In this document: positions 36,801 to 48,800 of the stretch, one piece after another | Numbering within the stretch: the stretch's first letter is position 1 | How the letters are laid out: each line of letters begins with the position of its first letter | Origin: Triops longicaudatus | Lineage: Eukaryota > Arthropoda > Branchiopoda > Notostraca > Triopsidae | Length of the DNA stretch: 64,000 nucleotides | NCBI GenBank assembly: GCA_022885665.1 | Contig: JAGQDJ010000007.1 | Coordinates: 248,001 to 312,000, forward strand | Reading direction: 5' to 3' | Translations under genes and position numbers: made by a program | Notes under the pieces: model-generated | Databases searched by the model: none | What the model saw: the letters and a program-made list of their open reading frames with translations, nothing else | What the model was told of the DNA's origin: nothing

Positions 36801-39800
36801 AATACAGTCAGATATAGGCCAGCCTGGTGTTGATTTAGTGACGCTTCTCAACGGTAAAACTGTTTCACCCCCAAGAAAATGGTAAACAGTCATAATTAGT
36901 CAGAGTTGATAAGGGCAGAAGAAAGCAAGGCAATGCGTTTTTTATGTTAATCGCCATGGTCAACGGCAGAAAGCAGAAGCAAGAGCCCAGTTTTCAAATA
37001 AGACCCCCTGAAGTGTACTTTTTGGGCCTGTTCTCTCTCTCCTTCTGCATAGATCGCCCCCACAATGGTTGCCAAGTAACTTTGCAACAGTGTTGTATCC
37101 TGCTGACTTACGCGAGAGGAACCAAGTCAAAGGTCCGTGAATGGTATGTCCGTAACCATTGATTTTCTCCTATAGCGATGGCTTTGCTCCCAAACGGAAG
37201 AATCGCAACAATGAAATATAGACACCGGTCGCCTTTTTTCAGCTCATTTTTACATATATCTCCCAGCCTTGGGGTTATGCAGATGACTATTGGTCTGGCA
37301 TGCAAATCAACTTCCAGACTTTGGCGCTTTGAAAAACAGCGATTCCAAAGAAGTAAAAGATAATATGAAAATAACGGGGTACGCTTCCCCCGTCTTTGCC
37401 TTGGTGTTGCATAGGAGCTTCTGTGAGTTGTTGAAAACACGCTCTAAACGCAGATGGACGAGTAATCGGGGATTCCGAAAGCGAAAGGTGCGAAAAGGGG
37501 GGGGGAAAGATAGGGGGTGTCGAGTGCACCACAGGTGATTGAACGCATTTGGACATAAATCACCAGGAAATTAGATGGTTTTATAAGGAAAGGCAATCAA
37601 AAGCCTGCAGAGCTAATGTGACGGGATTTTTTTTAGTTTATTTCTTTTTCCTTAAAAAGCCTTGGAAGGAAGTCACAAAATATGGCCACCGAGCTTCATT
37701 GGTATGCAGTAGTGTGTATAGCGAGGAAAATATTTAGCGTTTTTCTTTCTGACAGCCACATTGCTACTGAGAATAACATCTTCTTGAACTACGACAGCAA
37801 GAAAAGGCGAAAAAAGTGGTTTGCCTACTATTGGGGGGGAATCTAGAGTCTCCCAGCGCACATGACATCCTTATGCAACGGGTAATTAATTAACAAAAGG
37901 AAGATGGGAAAGAGAGACGTGTGGCATCGAGTTAATCTAGTTTTTTTTAAGTATTTTATTTTCCGGGGTCTAGCTTGAACTGCGACGAAAAACTTGCGCA
38001 AGGATCGTTCTTCTTCGGCGGATTTTTACCAAATACAAGCTTGCGAAATTGCGAAAATCCTGTAAAACCGGAGCTCAGAATTGGAGTGTAATAATTGCAC
38101 TGGGAAAGGAAGATGAAAATAAAAGATATGACGAGGTTAATTAACTGCAGGGGCCCCCACGTGTTGGAGTTGGGCAACCAACATGAGATGAATGATCTCT
38201 CGGAGCAAGTCACTCGGAATGCGTCTAGTCATAACGAAGGAAGTAGTGGGGCGAGTTGTGATGCATTTCACTCATTGGGAATGCTAGGCGCCAAGAGAAG
38301 GTTCAGATGGAGAGGAGATCGGGTTTTGGAAATTGGAGTGATGGAGTGCGATATCCGTCGTGGATGGAGTCGGAATGCCGCAAGTATCGCACTCCCATCT
38401 CCCCAAACACTCACGTGATGGAGATTTATCACAATGTGTTGGAACGCTCTTCTTGTTCTGGGGCAAAAAGCTTTTTGAAGGATGGAACTCTTGCGGCTGA
38501 AAATGTTGACGTTGGGATTTGTGATTGCGGTAGCTTCAACAAAACCTTTTTCGGAGCGTCCAGGACGTCCGCCCCTCCCTCCCCTTATCTCAGTACTGCG
38601 TGGTCTTATCACGCACATCGCAATCCACCAACGACCTGGAGCTAAGGGAGTTTTATATTTAGCCATGGGATGGATTTCGTTATGTTGTCGTTTGGTACGG
38701 AACAAAGTCTCTGTTCCGACAGAAAAAATGGAACAAGAGCATTCTGTCGCTGCTTGTAAAGCTAAGTTGTGTAAGACTTGTCTCTTACTCAAGGGTCGAG
38801 GACAAGGTTTAGGACAATACTGTCCCCCAGTAGTTGTTAGGCAACAAAAAGCGTTGCATTGAATGGAGACAGCGTAACGTAAAACAGTTTGTAGACTCAG
38901 GGGATCATCTTGCCCACTAGTATATAGTAACGTTAGTAGTACAAGCGATAAGGTATTGACAGAAAGAGAGCACGCTGGGTTGGCCATTGTTGCGTAGATC
39001 GGTGCTTGTCTCCCTAAAGTAGGCCGATAACGATCAGAGGACGATCCGGCAGCGGTGGCGAGCAATTTCAACTGGGGGTGAGTTTTACCTATATCCCCCA
39101 CCCGAAAGCAATCAACTATGGCTATCGATGTACCATCGCGCCATTCTTAACCCTGCCTCACGTTTTTTTTCCGTCTTTCTCAATGGATTGTCCCAGCTGC
39201 CTGGGCACTGGTAGCTGTAAAGAGCTAGTATAGCTGGTATCCGTAAGGAACGTACCGGTACCGAACCACAGAATTTGTGTACTGTATACGAAATCACAGC
39301 GTAATCGTACAAACTTCCCATTACAATTACCTTTTGTAATATAAATTCTTCATGTTACAAAGAAGGTGGGTATTATTGGGTCGCTCCAAGCACGATGAGT
39401 TCAAGTACTGAGGGTGAGTGAGTAATTGGATACGGGTGAGAAGGAGGAAGTTTTGCCTACGGGAGCAAAATCTAAGATGCTGGACACTTACGAGTGAAGT
39501 TCTAAAGAAAATATAGCTTTGAAGAGAGATGAGGAAGCGGAGGAACTCGGAAATGCAGACGCTTGCGTGGGATTTACTTACGTAAGCTGAAATCTACAGT
39601 CATCTTAGCATCCTTTCCCACGCTGCGAATCTGTATCTTAGCAAAAATTGTTGGGATAGAGTGAAAGAAAACCGAAAGGAAATCTTTTGACATGACTTGG
39701 CTTGTGTTTATGTGTGTGTAGTGACACATATGGTTTTGGCGGGCTGCCGCCGTTTTGCCGCTTGATGGAACTGATAGGCGGCGTGGTGTGCAGGGGGCGT

Positions 39801-42800
39801 TGCAATTAGCAGCCGGCTTTACGTCGGCGTCTTGACGTCGGCACTCCACGAACGCAAAACAAACATACATTCACACATGAGCAAAGCGCAACGAACCGCC
39901 TGCGAAAAGTTCTAAACTACTCTTCTTTCGCTTTTGTTTCTTTACGCCTACAAGTGCCGTTGCGGTGGTGGCGTCGGAGTGTAAGACGAACGATATGCTA
40001 AACATCTGGTACTTAAAAATATAACGAGCTACAGACTAATATTTCTCTCATTCTCTTTTTGGTTTAGTTGAAGACTCCACAAAAGTCTTGCACAAAATTA
40101 TCGCGTGTAAGTCTTGCGCTTTCGGATGGAGAATGTTGGACGTTAAGTTTGATTTGTAGCGGGAGAGCGCTCAATTTCTTCGCTTCGCAATAATCCTGAC
40201 TTTTACGCTAATAAGATAAGACATGGGTTTTGACTTACGTTATGGAGTTTGTAATAAAGTCCACATGCGTTACAAACAGGTTCGCCGTTGTTGTTTCGCC
40301 TCCAAAGTGTCGTCATGGTCGTTTTACAATTGGCACAGGTGGTGCCAGCTCGGCGAGCAGCAGACTACAAAGAAAGGAGAAAAAAGAAAATTAGGAAACG
40401 TTGACAACAACAAAATATCGAACTGGATCACTGTTCGAACTTAGCAATTTGGCCTCAAGGGCTTCGAGAAGCTCTCCTAATTAGCATTAAACACCACGTG
40501 GACTTTTACGGAACGTTGCATGTCTTTTTCTGCAGCTGTGGGGGATGATGTCTGAAATTATCTTCTCGTATTTAAATTACTCCCACGTTTCTTCCATCAT
40601 CATTAGTTTGTTGTACATCTTTTTCTTTTGATAAATGCAATTAAACGGTTTCACAAGTTTTTTTTTTTATATGTTAAGTAGCCGTGTAACAAAGAATCCC
40701 AATATCGGCGGAACGGAGCAGATGCTAATTGTGAGAACGAAACATTTATGCAAATGACGACCTACGGAAAATATCGTAACGAGGGTGAACAATAGAATCT
40801 ACGGAAGTTTGAATTCATAAATTCAAATTTTTTCTCTCTTCTTGCGTCCACACGTTGTTAGTTTGTTACCATTCCTCAAGGGCTGGAGGTTTGTTTCCGT
40901 AACTGGTCAATCAACTTCTCTTTCTCAGCTATGGAAGTATGCAAATCAGGAGGTGTTCTTCAATACAGGGTCTGTAAAAGACGTTTCCCGTGTCGAAACT
41001 GTCGTTACTCCAAAAACAAAAAAATGGAACATACGTTAGGAATTATGGTTTGGGAAGCAAAGAGTACGAGAGAAGGTTCGGACGACATGGCAAAGTGACA
41101 AAATCATAAAATGTCGATGGGGGGGGGGGGGGGAAGAAAGTGTGAGAAAAGACGTCATTTAGCATCTTCAGCCAAGGTGCATCCGGTGGTCATGTGCGTT
41201 CAAGCCACCAGAGCCCCCCCCCCTATCGTAAATAATAACCATTCTACTTTCGCCGTTGGCCTTTTTCACACCTTCACGGCAGTTAAGAAGGTGAAGCAGA
41301 ATAATATGGAGGAGAAAAGTGATGGTTGAGAAGTGAAATGCGGCTTGGAAACGTCAGCAGATTTTTAGTTTATTTTTTTATGTTTCCCTCCATAGGAAAA
41401 GCTTTTGACTTCCCTATTCGCTACCTAATGTGTTATTACAGGGTTAGGGTTGGCAATTGCGTTCATTTAGTTGGGTAAACTTGCATGGGATGTGGGGAGA
41501 ACTTCCTGTACGCGTACGTGTATGTTGGTCCCCCCTTTATGTAATAACGGGCGATAATCATCAAAAGAGCCATTGTTCTGGCGAGGGCGGGTGCAACACG
41601 GGGAGGTTTCTATTGGACAATCCACCTGGAACGTAAGGCGGGGTTTCCACAGTTGAGTGCACATACTCTTTATGTATGTTGTGCATTTTGTTACGTTTCC
41701 TTTTTTTGTAAGTGGACTTGTAAGGGACCCGTGACAGCTAGGACTGTTTCTGACAAGCTTCTTTGACAATTCTAGTGTATTATAGAGTATGGAGTACCAC
41801 ATGTACCCAGGTACGACTTCTTTGGCTGTCAATTATCCAAGAACTAACATTTTTGGCTTGTTAGGTAGTCAGGGTACAATGCTCAAGCTTGCTTGGTAAA
41901 ACTTTAGTGTACCAAGAACAACTTTTTTCGTTGACGTCCTTGGTAACGTTTATCACAACGAAACTGCGTTGCGTTAAAGGCACGTAATTGCGATTGGCAA
42001 TTAACGATGTATCGCGTGTTCTCTGCAATGGTTTTCATTCGAAGCAAATTTCGTAACTGTAGTCTGCTTGTCGTGAGTGCCTGTCCCATCGTTTTAATTG
42101 ATATTGATTTTTTGCCAGTTAGCCATTTTTCCGGTTAACGAAATTTTATGAGAATTGGCTTTCCATAATTGTGTTTAAAATATTGTTTGGACTGTTCATT
42201 AGAAAATACATTAACGATTTAAATGATTATATTTTTCTGATTGCTGGGAACTGAGTTGGCACTGCGGGTTATTACAATCCTTCTTAAGTTTTGTATTTTA
42301 CGGTTCTGAGTGTGGTATTCAAGTTGAATGCCAGCCGTCACTCTCCGTGGTTGTCCTTTATGGTGTATTTTGATTGTTGGAGCTCAGGTTGGTTCCCATT
42401 TAAGGGAAGAACTTTGGTTGACTTTCTCCGTACTTTCAAGTGGTCGTTGAGCTGATTTCAATAACGGAAGGGAAATGCGTCAACAATGAAAAATTGGTGG
42501 TGGCATGGGTTCTATGGCCCATAATCGTTTTCATTGTTGCTGGAGCGCCCCCGAATGATAAGGAAGGGTTCTCTTTTGTCGAAAGGGGGTTTGGTAGTGT
42601 AATTGGTAGGAGGAAAAGTGCAAAGTAGTAAGTCATAAGTCAAGCTGAGAGTCGATCATGTCCAATTAAGATTAAAGAAAGAAATATAACTGCGAAACCC
42701 AGCAGGTGGATGGAGACTGGAGAACTTAAGCAGGAAATTTACACCCTCCCTCGCGATGGAGGAGTTCGAATCGAGTATTTTCCAAAGCCAAGAAGGGGCC

Positions 42801-45800
42801 ATTTTGGATCTGACTTGGCCCAACTGGTCCGCTGGGGCAACAAGACTTTGGGTTGGTGGTAATAAAATATTCCGCTTTTGGTCTTTTCTTTTTTGTTTCG
42901 TTCTGGGCATTTATGGCACCTGGTCCTCTTTTGTCATGTAGAATCAGTATGTGTGCGAGCCGCAGTTTAATTCCAAGGGTGGGTGGCTTAGAGGGAGTGA
43001 AAGCAGGAGGAGAGATCGACAATTTATACCTTCCCTCAACAACATTGCGTTAAAGAATTCCGTTGTCTTCTTGCCTGAAACCGATCATTCCCTATCCAGA
43101 TGTGTTAAAAGCATTTGCAAGCAATAATGATCAATCGCAATGTAATTGTGAGTTTGCTCACGATTTTTTTCCTAATTTTAAGCAAGACGCAGCTTTTACA
43201 AATAAGATTTATTCTTAGAAACAACATTTTCAAGAATTAAAACAAATTTAGAATTCTTCTACAATCTTCGTAAAGCGAAAGTATCGAAATTTAATTTATG
43301 TGTGCAGTTAAGTTACTGACTCGTTTCTTTCAATCAAACACTGGTTTTGTCATTTTCAAGCTGTCATAAATTTCTTCTAAATAAAGTTCTTTTAAGAATC
43401 ACGTTATAAGTAAACTGTGACATAGCGGGCGCTGTGGGCGAAATGGGAGCGAAACCTTCCAAAACATTAGCATAACGAGAGCAAGTCACCCAAAGGCACA
43501 AGTCGTTATAGGCTTTTGTTGGACTTTTCTCTTGTCCCCGTAGGAGGGGGACGTTTGAGGGGAGGAAGCCGTAAAAGCCGAGGGTGGCTTGGCCAAAAGT
43601 GATGGTTGTTGGTGGTAGTGATGGTGGACCATCCATCAGGTGTTAAGGTAGGGGGCTCGACGGGTTGAGCCTCCTCTCCTACCTCGAAAAGACGCTACCT
43701 GGGCCTGGAGGCCGCTCTCTCTGTCTCTCTGGCTTGACTATGAGAGAGAGACCAACATTTATCCTTTTTGACATGTGGTTCCATGTTGTCCCTGCCCCAA
43801 TGTCTGTCCTCGGTTGGAGAAGACACTTAAAATTGTCTTGGACCATATTCTTTCTTTCTCTCAAGTCCATGTCGTACTGTACGGTATCCCTCTTTCCTTC
43901 TGCTGAAATACGGGAAATTAATTTTCTTAACGTGACGAAAAACGAACCGAGAGGGAGGATTACCTAATGAAATAAAGTATGTTAACCTCGCAGGACTTTT
44001 TCTTTTTCGGGAGTGTCCATCGTCGTCGAGGTAGGTAAAAGCGGATGGAAATGAATGTCACTTGGGCAATTTCCTTGAAAGGCCAAGTTGTAAGCTGTAA
44101 GTGGAGTTTTCCCTAAGCGAATGGAGCTATAAATTCAACCTGGAGAGTTTCGACGTGGAGGAGGACACATGTATGGCTTGCGCTCGTGAAGATCTTTTTG
44201 GTGAGGCTAGCAGTGGTTAGGAATCATGGAGTGCGAGGGAGGTGGGATGATTGTTAAAGTCGGTTGTCGCTCTATTGTTCGAAGTGATGTGCGGTCCATC
44301 CTCAGCAATTTTCCAAAGAACAGAAAAAAAGAATGGAGCAAAGGAGCGTTGATGACTCGGTGGGGAAGAAAAAAGGATTCTGTGTCACTTGTCGTTAAGG
44401 CGTGCAAGCTCCATTTCAAAACAAGCTCACGGGGGTGTCTTGGCACCTCCTACTACCCCCCATCACCTCCTTATACACATGTCCCCACACAACACTTAAG
44501 CTTATGGTGATGGTGACCTTTAGGACCCTGGGAGTTTAACTTGCAATTCCATCCATCCTACTACCAGGTTCATTGTTGTTGGAAGTTGAGATGATTTGAG
44601 GTATGGTAAGTTGGTCGCTGGAAGGGGAGGACGACATTTGGATGATGCTTATCTGATTAGGTGTCGTAGATGGTGATGAGGAGCGAAGCAGAGAATTTCC
44701 TAGCTTAAGGTCACTTGGTGCACTTTGTGTGTGCAAGTCTATGAGGATTGCTACCACGGGCTCATAAAGTCCAAACCAGCAAAAAGATAAAATAAAAAAG
44801 CATGTCCCTCGCGGTCTCTCTTCTATCTGTGTGTGCGTATTTACATTACACGGCCCATTCTTTTTCCTCCCTTTACAAGGATTAATGTACGGATGGACAT
44901 TTGAATCGTGTCAAACTGTCTTCAACGCTCCATAACCTTCGTTTTCCACAAGAGGGTTTGTTAAGTCTTGTGTATCTACGCCTGCGTGGCTTTTTGAGGG
45001 GGGGCACTCAAAATGTGGGCGAATCACAGCCTGTGCTTGTGGAGCTTGTCGCTGGCTCGAATCTCAGATCGGAATCTGATTAACGGACGACCGTATAACG
45101 TGACTGATCATCACGCGGTGTTTGCTCTTTTCCCTTTCGGGCTTTTGTAGACTTTCCGTACCATTGGTCTTGCCTTTCCCCCAAAAGCAAGGACACAGCA
45201 AGACATGAACCAAGAACTCTCTCAAACCCTTAAGTTGTTGTTTAAATGTACCTACAATGAAATTTAAAAAAGAAAAGAAAAGGAGGATAAACTTACCAAA
45301 CGCCGCTTGGGTTTGATGAGTGGTCGATTTTGACCGTTCATCTTGTAGTACAATCCACAAGCATTACACAAGTAGTGCCCGGTACCGTCTCTCCGCCATA
45401 AGGGTGTAGAGGTCGCTCCACAATTTACACACTCTCGGCCTTCTGTTGGTTTCGCAAGCCGGCAAAAAATTAAATTGTTTTAAATTAGTGTCTTCGCCAT
45501 TTTTTTTTTTGAAAACATGCTGTTTTTTTAACACTCATTCTGACGACGAAAAGCTCAACTAACAATTTTACAATGTAATGACATGCCAATCACAAATAAA
45601 GTTCCCAGCCAATAGGACCAGAACATGCTAAAGCAATACCAAGCAAAAGGTGCGTAAGGGTTTAACATCGGCCAAACGAAAAAAAAAATAAGGAAAAAGA
45701 AGATTAAGAGACGGTAAGTGTGAGTGGAGTTGGTACGGGATATAGGTTCATAAGGGATGGGGAGTTACTTTGTCAATTCCCCAAAAAAACTTCTTTTGGG

Positions 45801-48800
45801 AAAGGTGGCACTCAAGGGCAGCAATTTGCGTTGCGTTGCACCAGCAGCATCTGTTTTCCTTGTTGACATGCGGCAGAAACTCGCACGTGCCGCCAAGATG
45901 CTCTTAGGGCACAGAAACTGCTGAACTTTTCAAAGTGTTTAGCTCATATTCTCTCTTGTTTCGTCATTATCATCATCCTGCCCCTCCGAGACATTATTAA
46001 GTGAAAAACTTGCCGAGATGGGTGGCAAGCGAGTAATTTGATAACGAGAATGAAGCGGTGGCGGCTCCAGACCTCCCATGCGTGATAAAAACCCAACCTC
46101 TTCGGCACCACCGGGCCAACAAGTACTGCAAAATACAATAAGCTCGACAAAATGGGAGGGTGGAAATTGTGCCCACATGTCCTCCTCCTTTTCCTTTTAC
46201 AAAGGGTGTCAGATTTTAAGTGCTATGAAGATGCGGTCTAATTCTGTAAGAATAGCAGCTCCAGACTCGGAACTGTTCCTCTTAGCGATAGTTAAAACGT
46301 AGCAGGTGTAAGCAACACGAGGTACGTAAGTCAATTACGAGAGTACTGTGCGAGAACAATGGTCTTGTAAAAGCCGACAAAGCGGCACAGCGACGGTTTA
46401 AAACAACCTCTCGAGCTCTAATTTGGGTTAACGCGGTTCAAACTAACACGACCTTTCTAACACACATGGGAGAAGTGTTGTAGGGTGGAGACCACCCAAT
46501 GCCATGAGGGGTAAGACCGCGAGTGTGTTCTGTCACGGTTTACACAAGTGAACCCAGCCTGTAATGATATGTATGGGGGCACATGAATTAGTTTTTCGGC
46601 CTCATTAACGCTTTCCTGACGATTAACTGCACGGGAGTAATAAGAAAACGAAAGCGAGAAGTGCAAGATAGTCAGACTTGACAACCGACGAAGAAGAAGT
46701 GTGAGATGCTAAGAATGTGTGAGAGGCAAAACAGCCAAGATTTGCTGGCAACCGTTCTGGTTCTCTAAATTTTTTGCTCCGTTTTGAATGTCAAGGCTCA
46801 TTACTGCGGAAGACTGATGGACGAGGCGTCACGCATGATAAGCGAAAAGTTGCTTCGCCCTTAGGACGAAGCTCAAGGGACAAGATAGATGCTGGGGAAC
46901 TGGATGCTGAAAATGCCGCGAAAGTAACTCCTCGCAATGGATGTCATTTCATTTTCCTTGTAGGCACTGTTTTTTTTATACTGCCTTTTTAAAAAGAAAA
47001 ATTAACTATTCACAAGTGGCAGTTTTCTCTGTGTGCGCGATTGTGTTGCTCTAGTCAGTTACGACAGAAAAATCCGCCTAGAGGGTTGAAGGTTATGAGG
47101 TAAACAATTCGTTGTACTACTATATTGTGTATTCTACTATATAAACACTCCTTAAGTGCTTTATATACTGTGCTATGGAGGTGTCGTGAACGAAATGATA
47201 GGGGAATGCTTTTAGTTTTAATGTTTCTTTTTCCCAGAAAGGAACCGTGCGGTTAGTATTTTGTGAGTAAGTGCGGTAGTTAGAAGAAAAAGTGAAATTT
47301 TTATGTTAGGATTGCCTTGGTGGAAGTTTTCGTTAGCCCAGATTATTTCAGTGTGGGGTAAATGTGTCTTTCTGGAGCTTACCGGCACTTGAACGCGTTT
47401 TGGTTCGCGGTCGGGCGGGTTGCAGCGTCTTGGCGCTGAAAACGCCCGCCGCTGCTGCCGAAGCGGCAGCCGCGTGGTGAAAATTGTGATAGCCGGACGG
47501 GGAGAAGTCCGTGGCCCCGGCTGCCGCCGCTGCTGCTGCTGCGCTTGGGTACGAGTAGGTGGGCATTGCATGGGCATGGGAGTAGGCATAGGAATGCGAG
47601 ACAGAGGGGGTTAAGGCGGGTGAGGAGGTGGTAGGGTAAGAACTGGAGGTGGAGGAAGAGGAAGAAGAGGCGGCAGAACTCAGGCTGATACCGTTGGGAT
47701 GCTGCGAGTGATGCGACGGATGCGGGCCGTGATGAGAAGGACTACTACCTTCTCGGGGTTTGCCACCGCCGCCGCTGCCACTGTTGCTGAGGGTGGTACC
47801 GTTGGCGCCGGAGCCGGCGACCGAACACGCCGAGAACGAAGTACCGAAGCCGGAGAACATCATATTAGCTTTTAATTCGGCTGCGGCTGCTGCTGCCGCC
47901 GCGGCGGTACTCGGTGGGCCAAAACTGGCTGACAGCATGTTCACGCTGTTCTTGAGGTCGCCCATGTTGCCGGACGCAAAACCGGGGAACATCACAGCTG
48001 GGAAAACGCCACCTTTGTGCTCAACGGGCGACGGAGCGCCGCCATTGTTGTTGCCTTCCGATGACGCCGAGTTTCGGACGTTGTTGCCGTTGGAACTGGC
48101 CAAGTCCACCGGTCTGAGAGGATCGATGGACCCGGTCGAATTGTGCGAGGGATTCCGGCTACTGCTGCCGTGGCGATCGGCAGGGTTGGAGGGTTGTGAG
48201 ACGCTGTAGTCTTGCGGTGTTTGGCCGTTGGGTCCGTTGGAATGAGAATGCGAGCTTGTGGCAGCGTTGTTGACATTGACCACGTTGACGACGTTACCGA
48301 CGGTGTTGGAGTTGTTGGAAGAGTTGTTGTTGGGGGTTTGGGTGGGGTTGTTGGCATTCTCAGGACCAGCGTCTTCGGGAGGCGTGGGAGGGAAGCTCAG
48401 TAAGTGTGGACTAGCGTGGGGATGAGAGATGGACCCGCCGGTGACAGAAGGGTGGGCTTTGGCAGCGAACGGTGAACACCACGCGGATCCGTGTGAGGAG
48501 TGGGTGTGCGAGTGATGAGAGACCATAGATTTACTGTCTGTTGCAGTGGGCAACCAGGGATGTAAGGCGGTGTGGAAGTGAGGCCGGCACATCGGGCTGC
48601 TGGACATCCTCGCTGCTGGAAAGAAAATCAAAGGAACCGTGTTACAAAGCGAATTAGCTTAAGAGCTTCTTCCAATTCTACAAAGCTTCGTATCGGTTTC
48701 AAGCTGAGAACACTGTAGGTAGTTAGATATTTATTTCTTGCAGGTAGTCACAAGTAACACACTAACTGCGGAAACAGCACTGTTTTATCTGAATTTCACT

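Noticed and set aside
39574..39620. Short minus-strand stretch with acceptor ATACAG and strong donor GTAAGT, a possible cassette exon between exons 4 and 5
   Set aside because: Its 49-bp length breaks the frame, and insertion would interrupt the C-finger between 'KLHN' and 'VNRPL'.
47760..48209. 149-codon open frame on the plus strand opposite exon 2
   Set aside because: It is the complement of Ala/Ser/Gly/His codon runs in a confirmed exon; such GC-rich repeats keep the opposite strand open.
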